Origin: Streptomyces sp. DG1A-41
Lineage (GTDB): Bacteria; Actinomycetota; Actinomycetes; Streptomycetales; Streptomycetaceae
Direction: 5' to 3'
Assembly (NCBI RefSeq): GCF_037055355.1
Contig: NZ_CP146350.1
Coordinates: 8,145,001-8,209,000, forward strand
Length of the DNA: 64,000 bases
Shown: piece by piece, positions 42,758-51,907 of the stretch
How positions within the stretch are numbered: position 1 is the stretch's first letter
How the letters are laid out: the number at the start of each line of letters is the position of its first letter
The notes under the pieces: generated by a model
What the model saw: the letters and a program-made list of their open reading frames with translations, nothing else
Databases searched by the model: none
Told to the model about the DNA's origin: nothing
Program-made: the position numbers and the translations under genes

Positions 42758-43443
42758 GCAGCGTCCTCGTCGTCGGCGGCACGTCGGGCATCGGCCTCGC
42801 GTTCGCCCGCGCCCGCGCCGAGCTGGGAGACGAGGTGGTTCTGACCGGCCGCGACGCCCACCGCGCCGACCTCATCGCCAAGGAGTTCGGCGCCCGGGGC
42901 ATCGCCCTCGACCTGGGGCGGCCGCTGGAGATCGCGGCGGCGCTGGCCGACGTCGGACGCGTCGACCATCTGGTGCTCGCGGCGGTCTCCCGGGACGACA
43001 ACAAGGTGAGCGAGTACGACATCGACGCCGCCCTGCGGCTGGTCACCCTCAAGCTCGTCGGTTACACCGAGGTCGTGCACACGCTGCGGACCCGGCTGCA
43101 CGACGACAGCGCCATCGTGCTCTTCGGCGGACAGGCCAGGGAACGCCCCTACCCCGGGGCGACGACGGTGGCGACGGTCAACGCGGGCGTGCGGGGCCTG
43201 ATGAACTCCCTCGCCGTCGAACTCGCTCCCGTCCGGGTCAATGTCGTGCACCCCGGCGTCGTCGGCGACAGCCCGTACTGGCAGGCCAAACCGGAGAAGG
43301 TGCTCGACGTGCTGCGCACCGAGACGCCCACCGGGCGGCTCTCCACGATGGCGGACGTGGTGGACGCGGTCGGCTTCCTGCTGCGCAACCGGTCGGTCAA
43401 CGCGGTGGAACTGCCCGTGGACGGGGGCTGGTTGCTGGGGTGA
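42754..43443 (+). CDS. SDR-fold protein lacking the YxxxK catalytic pair
   Basis: A 229-residue Rossmann-fold protein starting SSVLVVGGTSGIGLAFARAR. The cofactor loop TGxxxGIG is intact (GGTSGIG). At the place of the catalytic YxxxK helix, however, it reads VATVNAGVRGLMNSLAVEL, so Tyr is Val and Lys is Asn, and the usual Ser is Gly in FGGQ. It ends the operon with LPVDGGWLLG, a normal SDR C-terminus. It may use a different chemistry or be a non-catalytic binding protein. ATGA overlap couples it to the bicupin. Confidence 0.9.
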   Translation: MSSVLVVGGTSGIGLAFARARAELGDEVVLTGRDAHRADLIAKEFGARGIALDLGRPLEIAAALADVGRVDHLVLAAVSRDDNKVSEYDIDAALRLVTLKLVGYTEVVHTLRTRLHDDSAIVLFGGQARERPYPGATTVATVNAGVRGLMNSLAVELAPVRVNVVHPGVVGDSPYWQAKPEKVLDVLRTETPTGRLSTMADVVDAVGFLLRNRSVNAVELPVDGGWLLG

Positions 43444-43489
43444 GTGCCGGGTCCGGGAGGGTGACCCGGCAGTGCCGGGCCGGGAACGG

Positions 43490-44137
43490 TCACCCGGCCC
43501 GTCGCAGCGTGTCCTCGGCCACGTCCTTGTCCACCGCCGCCCGCACCAGCGCCGCGGCGAGAACGGCCGGGTCGGTCCGCCCGGCCAGCTCGGTGAGACG
43601 GTCCGGGTCCTTCGGCAGGTTCAGCCGCTCGGCTCCTTGGAGGGCCTTGGCGTCGAGGTAGGGGGCGAACTCCGGCCACACACCCTGTGCCTCGCGCGGA
43701 AAGATGTCGGCACCGGCCGGGCCCATCCCGGGGAACTCCTGGAGCAGATGGCGCAGTTCGGACACCTTGCCGTCGGCCTCCCGGCGCAGTCGCCGCAGGT
43801 CCCCGCTCCACCGCTCGGTCACCAGCTCGGCGGCTTCGCCGAGTTGGGTCGCCGTGCGCTCGTCGTAGCGCCGGTAGCCGCCCCGGCCGAGCGCGTCCAC
43901 CCGCTCCTGCCAGTCGGCCTCCGCCATGCGGCACGGGTCGCGCAGCCCCGCCTCGTGCAGGGCACGGGCGGTGGCCAGCGCGATCGAGGCGCGGATACGG
44001 GCACTGAGCAGATGGGCCAGCACCAGCAGCCGGTACAGGGGCTGCGGGGTGTCCCTCAGCCGGATGCCCGCCTCCTCCGCGTACGTCCGGCCGTGCGCGT
44101 CGAGGAGTTCGCGCACGACACGCTGCTGCCGGTCCAC
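43490..44137 (-). CDS. HhH-type endonuclease/DNA glycosylase-like protein
   Basis: A 215-residue mainly helical protein. LRHLLQEFPGMGPAGADIFP contains a helix-hairpin-helix (PGMGPAGA) followed by the position of the catalytic Asp in endonuclease III-like proteins, but the Lys and the Fe-S cysteines are not seen. It is commonly annotated as endonuclease in streptomycetes; enzyme activity is unproven. GTG 44137 follows TAGGAG and lies five bases after the DUF3140 stop. It is the last gene of the WhiB-Dps-DUF3140 set, suggesting DNA protection or repair in stress. Confidence 0.75.
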   Translation of the reverse strand: MDRQQRVVRELLDAHGRTYAEEAGIRLRDTPQPLYRLLVLAHLLSARIRASIALATARALHEAGLRDPCRMAEADWQERVDALGRGGYRRYDERTATQLGEAAELVTERWSGDLRRLRREADGKVSELRHLLQEFPGMGPAGADIFPREAQGVWPEFAPYLDAKALQGAERLNLPKDPDRLTELAGRTDPAVLAAALVRAAVDKDVAEDTLRRAG

Positions 44138-44142
44138 GGCTC

Positions 44143-44487
44143 CTACCCCTTGAGCGGATCGTGGCCGACCGTCATCAGCCGGCGCCGGCGGCGCGTGTCC
44201 TCGGCCGTCACCTCGGGCTCCGGCTCGTTCTCCACGTCCACCTGCGAGGTGACCGTGTCCACGACCTTCCGCATCACCCGCAGGTCGTCCTCGGTCAGGT
44301 CGGTGCGCCGCTTCTGGAGGATCGCCAGGACGTGCTGCCCGGTCTGCGTACCCGCCTGATCGGGCAGCGGCTCCGCGTCCTCGTCGGCGTCCCGCATCCG
44401 CAGCCAGGCCGCGAGCTCCTGCGAGGTCATGTTCACCACGCGGTGGAAGTCCTCCCACAGCGCGTCGAGTTCAAGGGCGTCGGTCAT
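44143..44487 (-). CDS. DUF3140 protein
   Basis: A 114-residue acidic protein: DALELDALWEDFHRVVNMTS, QELAAWLRMRDADEDAEPLP, QHVLAILQKRRTDLTEDDLR. This is the DUF3140 pattern, found in actinobacteria and some fungi beside stress genes. Function unknown. ATG 44487 after GGAAGGGG is preferred to GTG 44490. It lies 33 bp from dps and five from the endonuclease-like gene, so it belongs to this operon. Confidence 0.85.
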   Translation of the reverse strand: MTDALELDALWEDFHRVVNMTSQELAAWLRMRDADEDAEPLPDQAGTQTGQHVLAILQKRRTDLTEDDLRVMRKVVDTVTSQVDVENEPEPEVTAEDTRRRRRLMTVGHDPLKG

Positions 44488-44520
44488 CACATGCCCCTTC
44501 CGTACGTACGTGCGCGCCGG

Positions 44521-45003
44521 TCAGCCCTCACGGGGGAAGTTCTCGGCGTCGAACATCCACCGCTGCTTCTCCAGCTCGGCGGTGATGCTGATCAGCAGGT
44601 CCTGGGTGACCAGGTCGGCCTTCTCGGTCGCGTCGATGCGCCCGCGCAGCCGGCCGATGGCGTCCTGGAGGGACTCCACCATCACCTGCACGGCGTCCGA
44701 GTCGCGCACCCAGCCCTCCTTGGGGGCGGGCAGCGTGAAGGCCTTGGCGATGGTCTCGGGCCGGCCGTCCGGCGGGACGCCGAGCGCCGCGGACCGCTCC
44801 GCCACCGTGTCGGCGAAGTTCCGCGCGGCCGAGACGACCTCGTCGAGCTGGAGGTGGATCGACCGGAACCGCGGTCCGACGATGTTCCAGTGCGCCTGCT
44901 TCCCGATCAGCGAGAGCCCGAGCAGATCCACCAGGGTGTCCTGGAGTGCCTCGCACGAGACCCGGCGGGCCTCCTCGGGCAGTGTGCTCCGCACAGCCGT
45001 CAT
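44521..45003 (-). CDS. Dps-family DNA-binding ferritin
   Basis: A 160-residue Dps. The ferroxidase centre pattern QAHWNIVGPRFRSIHLQLDE is intact, and the end (DLLISITAELEKQRWMFDAE) is the usual dodecamer interface. Dps oxidises and stores iron with peroxide and compacts DNA. ATG 45003 lies behind AAGGAGAAG and overlaps the whiB stop (ATGA), so the two proteins are made together. Confidence 0.95.
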   Translation of the reverse strand: MTAVRSTLPEEARRVSCEALQDTLVDLLGLSLIGKQAHWNIVGPRFRSIHLQLDEVVSAARNFADTVAERSAALGVPPDGRPETIAKAFTLPAPKEGWVRDSDAVQVMVESLQDAIGRLRGRIDATEKADLVTQDLLISITAELEKQRWMFDAENFPREG

Positions 45004-45257
45004 AGGGCGCTTCTCCTTCTCGCGTCGTTCCTCGTGGTCCGGAGCAGTGCGTCGCGCTCCTCCTCGCAGGTCCCGCCCCACACGCCCGAGGCCTGGCCGT
45101 TGCTCAGCGCGTAGCTCAGGCACTCGTCGGTCACCGGGCAGCGCGCGCAGATCCGCTTCGCGGTCGCGACGTCCCGCAGGGCCGGACCTGCCGTGCCCAC
45201 GGGGAAGAACAACTCGGGGTCCTCGTCCACACAGGCGGCGCTCCGCAACCACTCCAT
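45000..45257 (-). CDS. WhiB-family Fe-S transcription factor
   Basis: An 85-residue WhiB-like protein. Cys9, Cys37, Cys40 and Cys46 are the [4Fe-4S] ligands (AACVDEDPELFFPVG; CARCPVTDEC). GVWGG (58-62) is the turn that contacts sigma region 4, and an Arg-rich tail RRRSAL follows. ATG 45257 is the usual family start; an upstream TTG at 45290 would add 11 residues. Its coupling to dps suggests it senses redox or NO and controls this operon. Confidence 0.92.
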   Translation of the reverse strand: MEWLRSAACVDEDPELFFPVGTAGPALRDVATAKRICARCPVTDECLSYALSNGQASGVWGGTCEEERDALLRTTRNDARRRSAL

Positions 45258-45400
45258 GAACGCGCGGGTGCCCAGGGCGCACTGGTGCAAACGCGAGGTG
45301 TGACGGGCGCGGCCGGTCCCGGAACGGCGACCTGGCCTGCGACAACGCCCTCCTGGACCCCCGGGACCCGCAGAAACCTTCTCAGGCGGCGGCCGAGGGT

Positions 45401-45436
45401 CTAATATTCGAAACTAGCGGTGCTAATTAATTTGCG
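45401..45436 (+). promoter_or_regulatory. AT-rich promoter/operator before the thiolase gene
   Basis: A 35-bp stretch of very low GC (CTAATATTCG, then GCTAATTAATTTG) directly precedes the thiolase ribosome site. CTAAT is repeated 23 bp apart. This is the usual setting for a TetR- or MarR-type operator, but no clean dyad can be fixed. Confidence 0.4.
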
Positions 45437-45455
45437 GTGTGTGAGGAGTCCTCTC

Positions 45456-46643
<1,188 letters not shown>

Positions 46644-46657
46644 CCGCCCGGACGGGG

Positions 46658-47398
46658 TCAGCCGGCGAGCGCGATCGGTCCGAGACCGGTGGGCAGCAGG
46701 CGCACGGCCAGCGCCACGGCCTCCTGCGCCGTGGTGAACAGGCCGAGGTCCGCAGTGATGAAGCCCCGGTTCACTGCGTACATGCCGTCGCTGCCCGCGG
46801 TCAGGCACGGCCCGACGGTGGTCAGGCCCGGCCGGGTGGTGGTCGAGAAGCGCAGCGCCCAGTGACTCGTGAACGGGTAGAGGGCGCGCAGCGCCGGCTC
46901 GGCGTACGCCGCCTCGACCAGGGCCTGGCACGTCTTCTACCAGGCGTACTCCGGTTCGCTCGCCTCCTGGCGCATGCCCTGCCACTCGGATTCCGTCAGA
47001 CGCGCGGGATCGTGGTCGGACACATCGAACCGGCCGGTCAGGCGCACGGAAGGCGCCGCCCGGCGGATGTCTTCCAGCGCCGCCCCGTCGTGCCACGCCC
47101 GGACCGCCCTGGCCACCTCCGCAAGGTCGTCCGTCCTGCCGTTGACAAGGGGCATGCCCTGGAACTGTTCCGCGCCCCGGACCGACCACCGCCTTTCGTG
47201 CGACCATGCGCAGATCCGCAGCGGCTCGCGGTGGGGCAGGGTGCCGGCAACCGTCGCGTGGAGCAGCGGAGCGGAACCCGGTGAGGTGACCGGGACGGCG
47301 CCGAGGCAGCCTTCCGCTTCAGCCTGGAGCGCTGTGGCGAGGCTGCCGTGAGCTGCGACATCGGGGTACAGAACGGCGGCATCAGGAGGAGTGGCCAC
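46658..47398 (-). pseudogene. DUF6193-family protein interrupted by an in-frame TAG
   Basis: From GTG 47398 the frame reads ATPPDAAVLYPDVAAHGSLA, PLRICAWSHERRWSVRGAEQ, ARLTESEWQGMRQEASEPEY, AW, then TAG (46937-46939). The same frame goes on without a gap as KTCQALVEAAYAEPALRALY, SHWALRFSTTTRPG and TAGSDGMYAVNRGFITADLG to a proper stop at 46658. The family is DUF6193, labelled as natural product biosynthesis in actinobacteria, with unknown function. A CAG-to-TAG or TGG-to-TAG change is the simplest explanation. Confidence 0.72.
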
Positions 47399-47470
47399 GG
47401 CGTCGATTGTGCCCGACCGGCGAGACGGCCCTGCGAGCACCGGTTCGTTGCACATAGCATCGGTGTTCGC

Positions 47471-48244
47471 ATGAACACCATGACGCTCTGGCACATCACC
47501 GGCTGGGAGTTCGCCGCGCTCGCCTTCGCGGCCCTGCTCGTCGGCTTCTCGAAGACCGCCGTGAGCGGGGCCAACACGGTCAGCCTCGCCCTCTTCGCCG
47601 CGGTGCTGCCCGCCCGCGCCTCCACCGGCGTGCTGCTGCCGATCCTGATCGCCGGGGACCTGCTCGCCGTGGCCACCTACCGGCGGCACGCCCACTGGCC
47701 CACCCTGTGGCGGCTGTTCCCGGCGGTCGCCGCGGGCGTCGTCGTCGGCACGGTGTTCCTGATGTGGGCGGACGACGCGATCGTACGGACCTCGATCGGC
47801 GCGATCCTGCTGCTGATGGCCGCGGTGACGATCTGGCGCAGGCGTACGGCGGACGCGGAGCAGGAGCCGGAGTCGGTCACCACCCGGGCGGGCCGGATCA
47901 AGGCCCGCTCCTACGGCGTCCTCGGTGGCTTCACCACCATGGTCGCCAACGCGGGCGGCCCGGTGATGTCGATGTACCTGCTGTCCGCGGGCTTCCGCAA
48001 GCTCGGCTTCCTCGGCACGTCGGCCTTCTTCTTCCTGATCGTCAACGTCTCCAAGCTGCCCTTCAGCGCCGGCCTCGGCCTGATCGACGGCCGCTCCCTG
48101 CTCCTCGACCTGGCGCTCGTGGTGTTCGTCGTGCCCGGCGCGATCTTCGGTAAGTGGGCGGTCGACAAGATCAACCAGCGGCTGTTCGAACAGTTGGTGA
48201 TCGCGGCGACGGTCGTGGGCGGCCTGCAACTACTGCTGCGCTGA
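47471..48244 (+). CDS. TauE/SafE-family sulfite/organosulfonate exporter
   Basis: A 257-residue inner-membrane protein with about eight hydrophobic helices. The TauE/SafE signatures are LVGFSKTAVSGANTVSLALF near the start and GGFTTMVANAGGPVMSMYLL in the middle. Members export sulfite, taurine-derived or organosulfonate compounds. The ATG at 47471 is clear although there is no strong ribosome site; the mRNA may be leaderless. The neighbours give no substrate hint. Confidence 0.9.
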   Translation: MNTMTLWHITGWEFAALAFAALLVGFSKTAVSGANTVSLALFAAVLPARASTGVLLPILIAGDLLAVATYRRHAHWPTLWRLFPAVAAGVVVGTVFLMWADDAIVRTSIGAILLLMAAVTIWRRRTADAEQEPESVTTRAGRIKARSYGVLGGFTTMVANAGGPVMSMYLLSAGFRKLGFLGTSAFFFLIVNVSKLPFSAGLGLIDGRSLLLDLALVVFVVPGAIFGKWAVDKINQRLFEQLVIAATVVGGLQLLLR

Positions 48245-48724
48245 ACCCCGCAGCAGCGCCGGAAGGTCCGCGAAGGAGTCGATCACATGGTCGGGCCTGC
48301 CGTCGGCGGCCCGGAGCGCCTCCGGCTGGAACTTGCCGGTCCGGACGAGGACCCCGGTGACACGGGCCGGCTGCGCCCCGAGCACGTCGGACTCGACGTC
48401 GTCGCCCACCATCACGGCCTCGTCCGCGCCGGCGCCCACCCGGGCGAGCGCCGCCTCGAAGAACGCCCGGGCCGGTTTCCCGGTGATCTCGGCCTCCACC
48501 CGGGCCGCCTGCTCCAGCCCGGCCAGGAACGCGCCGGAGTCCAGCCGTATCCCTTCGGCCGTACGCCAGTACAGATGGCGGCGCATGGCCACCAGCCGGG
48601 TCCCGCGCCGGAGATACCCGAAGGCCCGGTCCAGCGCCAGTCCCCGACGGGCCGCGCAGTCGGCGGCCCGGTCCCGCTCCGGGTCACGGGCCTCGACGAC
48701 CCGGCACGACGTCCGGTCCGGCAT
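48230..48724 (-). pseudogene. HAD-superfamily phosphatase, 5'-truncated
   Basis: The 164-residue frame from ATG 48724 holds the C-terminal two thirds of a HAD-IIA-type phosphatase: GYLRRGTRLVAMRRHLYWRT, AARVEAEITGKPARAFFEAA, MVGDDVESDVLGAQ (motif IV) and DSFADLPALL. The N-terminal DxDGTL nucleophile motif is absent and the first 30 residues look unrelated. It overlaps the tail of the TauE gene by 15 bp. A phosphatase without motif I cannot work, so this is a remnant. Confidence 0.65.
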
Positions 48725-48929
48725 TGCGCGTCGAGCATGTCCCGCCGCAGCCACGTCAGGTCGGCCTTCACTCACCCTTGTCCAGGACGAAGAACACGTC
48801 CGTGTCCGCGGCGCCCTGACCGCTTGGAGGGGCAGCTGTCGGGGTCGCCCGCGCCGATACCGATGACATGACCTTCCGCACCCGCCGAGTCTGCCGCACA
48901 CCACTGACAACGTTCCGGCGCGTCCCGGG

Positions 48930-49508
48930 TCAACGCGGTGCGTCCGCTCCCCGCAGCCGGGGCGCCCGCGCTCCCGCGTCCACGGCCCGGCCGCTGTCCT
49001 CCACGTCCTGAGCCAGCTCCCGGGCCCAGGCGGAGACTCCCGCGACATCGATCCCGTACGGCCGTGACCGCCCCGAGTCCGACACCCACGCCCCGGCCGC
49101 CCCGGCGCCGCGCCGCAACAGTCGCACGCCGCCCGTGAGATTCCCCCGGGCGGCGTGCGTGAGCCCCACGGCCAGCTGGGCGAGTCCGCGCCACAGCTCT
49201 CGCTCCTCCTCGGGCCCCGACTTCCAGGCGTCCTCGAAGACCTCGTGCGCGTGGAACGGTTTCCCCTCGTCCAGCAGCCGCTGCGCCTCGGCGACGGTCT
49301 CCTCCGGGGTGCGGACGACGCCCTCGGGCTGTCGGGGCACACCGTCCTCGCCGTACGGCAGGGGGCGCCCGAGCCCGTCCCGCGGCCGGGCGTTCCTCGC
49401 CCGCCCCTCACCGTCGCGGTCCCGCTCCCCGGCCGGCCGGCCGTCGGACGTGCTGCCCGCGCTTCCCGTACTCCCTGTACTGCCCATACGCCGATTGTCC
49501 CGCGCCAC
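48930..49508 (-). CDS. DUF309 protein
   Basis: A 192-residue protein. Residues about 70-125 hold the DUF309 signature: RLLDEGKPFHAHEVFEDAWK and LWRGLAQLAVGLTHAARGN, with conserved His and Glu residues. The N-terminus is low-complexity (Gly/Ser/Thr repeats, then RPRDGLGRPLPYG). DUF309 is a small helical domain of unknown function. GTG 49508 gives the longest form; ATG 49487 (MGSTGSTG) is possible. It is divergent from the tRNA-Pro gene. Confidence 0.85.
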   Translation of the reverse strand: MARDNRRMGSTGSTGSAGSTSDGRPAGERDRDGEGRARNARPRDGLGRPLPYGEDGVPRQPEGVVRTPEETVAEAQRLLDEGKPFHAHEVFEDAWKSGPEEERELWRGLAQLAVGLTHAARGNLTGGVRLLRRGAGAAGAWVSDSGRSRPYGIDVAGVSAWARELAQDVEDSGRAVDAGARAPRLRGADAPR

Positions 49509-49588
49509 TGCCCCTTTTCGGCACGGCCCAGGGTGTGGGGTAGAGTGCTGTTCGCGCGCTCACGCGGTTTCGCCGCGCGTGAGCGCAC

Positions 49589-49662
<74 letters not shown>

Positions 49663-49671
49663 CGGTGTGGA

Positions 49672-49706
49672 AGGCCTCCGCAGGCAACTGCCTGCGGGGG
49701 CCTTTT
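49672..49706 (+). terminator. Terminator after the second tRNA-Pro
   Basis: A hairpin with stem AGGCCTCCGCAGGCA pairing with TGCCTGCGGGGGCCT (one G-T pair) is followed by TTTT, a canonical intrinsic terminator, ten bases after the tRNA. Confidence 0.9.
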
Positions 49707-49730
49707 CCTGTGGGTCGGTGGCGAAAGTGA

Positions 49731-50922
49731 TCATGGCAACCGGTGTCCGTAGAGCCAGTCCAGCCGGCGGTGGCACCGGCGGGGAGCCAGTTTCCCGAGG
49801 AGCCACAGGGGGAGGTAGGCGAAGCTGGTTCCCTGGTGGAACCGCTGCCCGTTCCGGCGTGATCCGGCCTGGACGCGTGCGGTGCGCTCTCGCCGCGTCG
49901 CGGAGTAGGAGAGCAGCGCCCGGGGCACGTCGTCGGTGGCCTTGAGCCGGTGGGCGAGAACCCGTGCGTCCTCGATGGCCATGGTGGCGCCCTGGGCCAG
50001 GTACGGCAGCATGGGATGGCACGCGTCACCGAGGAGCGCGACGCGTCCGTCGGTCCAGGTTTCGAGGGGCTCGCGGTCGAACAACGCCCAGCGGTAGTGT
50101 GCGTCCGCCCCCCCGCATGGTGGTGGTGACCGTGGGGTACCAGCCCTCGGAATCGGCCGGCGCGTCCTGTCGTGTGCCGCGCTCGGTCCAGGACTCTCCC
50201 CGCCACTCGTCGCGCTCCACGACCGCCACGAGACTGGCCAGTGCCCCGCCCCGCAGTCGGTAGGTGATCGCGTGACGCCGGTCGCCCACCCAGAGGCACG
50301 CGGTGGGCGGGGGCACGTCACGCCCCAGACGCTCTACCGGGACGGTGACCCGCCAGGCGACATGGCCGGTGAACCGGGGCTCGCCCGCCCCCGGCATCTG
50401 ACTGCGGATCCCCGAGTGGATGCCGTCGGCGCCGACGAGCAGGCTGCCGCTGACGCGCCGGCCCGAGTCGAACAGTGCCGTGACCTCCTCGGGGCTCTGC
50501 TCGTAGCTCTTCACCGCCGACCCGGTGTGGATCGTGACGTCCAGGCCGCCGCCGGCCGTCCCGGTGAGGAGGGCGTCGATCAGGTCCGCACGGTGGACGT
50601 GCAGATAGGGGGCGCCCCACCGCCGTACGGCGGTCTCGGCGAGTTCGATGCGGAACACGTGCCGACCGGAACGGCCGAGTCGCATTTCGACGGCCTCCGG
50701 ACGGAACGTCCTGGGCAGCAGGTCGTCCAGCACGCCGAGGGACCTCAGCACGCGTCCCCGTTCGGGCTGAGCCGGATGCCCGCGCCGATCTCCCCGATGG
50801 CCGCCGCCTGCTCCAGCACGGTCACGCGCCACCCGGTACGGCCGAGGGCGAGCGCGGTGGCCAGTCCGCCGATACCGGCGCCGACGACGAGCGCGTGCCG
50901 GGTGCTCCGGCCGGTTTCCATG
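49731..50922 (-). pseudogene. FAD-dependent aromatic monooxygenase (salicylate-hydroxylase-like), two frameshifts
   Basis: The N-terminus runs from ATG 50922 behind GGGGGAGGACC: STRHALVVGAGIGGLATALA, VLEQAAAIGEIGAGIRLSPN. The frame then breaks near 50750 (one C missing on the plus strand) and resumes with LRSLGVLDDLLPRTFRPEAV, HVHRADLIDALLTG and VGADGIHSGIRSQMPGAG. It breaks again at the C7 run 50108-50114, then reads ADAHYRWALFDREPLETWTD, GDACHPMLPYLAQGATMAIE. All FAD motifs (GxGxxG, DG, GDAxHP) are conserved, so the intact protein would be about 396 residues. Decay is either very recent or artefactual. Confidence 0.85.
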
Positions 50923-51156
50923 GGTCCTCCCCCGTGAGGCGAATCGGAGCGCCGTGGCCCACGGAGCCTGCCCGCAGGAGCCGCGACACCGGCCTCCCAC
51001 TGTCTCCCCGCTCACCGGGCGACGGGCAGTCGCAGACGCGTCACCTTCCCGTGTCCCACACCCGTGTCGATCCGGAACGGGCGGCACCGGGCGGGCCCGG
51101 ATGGTAGAAGCGGGCATGACCACTTCGCCCTACTCCTCCCGCCCGGCCGGTGAAAG

Positions 51157-51819
51157 ATGACCGCCGGTATCGACACCCCCGACCGCAGGGGCCGCACCGG
51201 ACTCGACCGGACCGGCCGGGACCTGACCGGCAACCCCCGCGTCAAAGTGCGGGACGTGAGGCTTCTGTCCAGCCACTGGTACGTCGAGCGGACCACGACC
51301 TTCGACTTCCGGCACGCCGACGGCACCTGGAGCACCCAGGAACGCGAGACGCACGACCGCGGCAACGGGGCCACCATGCTGCTGTACGACACCGCACGCG
51401 AAACCGTGCTGCTCACCCGTCAGTTCCGCTTTCCCGTGTACGTCAACGGGCACCCCGACGGCATGCTCGTGGAGACACCGGGCGGCCTGCTCGACGACGA
51501 TGACGAGCACCCGGAGATCGCGGTGCGGCGCGAGGTCGTGGAGGAGACCGGCCACACCATCGGCGAGATCCGGCACGTCTTCGACGTCTACATGAGCCCC
51601 GGCTCGGTCACCGAACGCGTCAGCTTCTACGCCGCCGCCTACGGCCCGTCGACCCACACCCACGAGGGGGGCGGCCTGGGCGAGGAGGGCGAGGACATCG
51701 AGATCCTCGAACTGCCCTTCCGGCGGGCCCTGGAGATGATCCGCACCGGAGAGATCGCCGACGCCAAGACCATCATGCTGCTTCAGTGGGCGGCGCTGGA
51801 GGGGCCGTTCGCCAACTGA
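51157..51819 (+). CDS. NUDIX hydrolase, NudK (GDP-mannose pyrophosphatase) type
   Basis: A 220-residue NUDIX enzyme. The NUDIX box runs from GGLLDDDDEHPEIAVRREVV into EETGHTIG, and VYMSPGSVTERVSFYAA with a later EEGEDIEILELP is typical of the NudK/ADP-ribose pyrophosphatase group. GHPDGMLVETPGGLL resembles the nucleoside-sugar site. It cleaves GDP-mannose or ADP-ribose. The ATG at 51157 follows GTGAAAG. It stands alone; an unrelated promoter of MerR type follows. Confidence 0.9.
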   Translation: MTAGIDTPDRRGRTGLDRTGRDLTGNPRVKVRDVRLLSSHWYVERTTTFDFRHADGTWSTQERETHDRGNGATMLLYDTARETVLLTRQFRFPVYVNGHPDGMLVETPGGLLDDDDEHPEIAVRREVVEETGHTIGEIRHVFDVYMSPGSVTERVSFYAAAYGPSTHTHEGGGLGEEGEDIEILELPFRRALEMIRTGEIADAKTIMLLQWAALEGPFAN

Positions 51820-51830
51820 CTCGCCCGGCC

Positions 51831-51862
51831 CTTGACTTGCAGTGCGCTTCAAGACGAAGACT
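51831..51862 (+). promoter_or_regulatory. MerR-type promoter of the aldo/keto reductase
   Basis: TTGACT (51832-51837) and AAGACT (51857-51862) are spaced 19 bp. A dyad centred on 51842 (CTTGA...TCAAG outer arms, GCA/TGC inner; 8 of 11 pairs) fills the spacer. This is the geometry on which MerR-family activators act. No merR gene is nearby. Confidence 0.65.
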
Positions 51863-51907
51863 CCCGTTCGTGCCCCGAATCCCGGGGCGCGCACGGGAGG
51901 AGCAGCC

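Noticed and set aside
36481..43443. Standard allantoin/purine degradation operon
   Set aside because: Bicupin resembles ureidoglycine aminohydrolase, but allantoinase, allantoate amidohydrolase, ureidoglycolate and uricase genes are absent and E1 subunits do not belong there.
43459..43495. Terminator between the SDR and endonuclease-like genes
   Set aside because: An 8-bp GGGTGACC/GGTCACCC stem has a 21-base loop and overlaps the endonuclease-like stop; too weak to call.
48725..48929. A gene in the gap between the HAD remnant and DUF309
   Set aside because: Short frames include a TDVFFVLDKGE end that looks protein-like, but there is too little sequence to name or bound.
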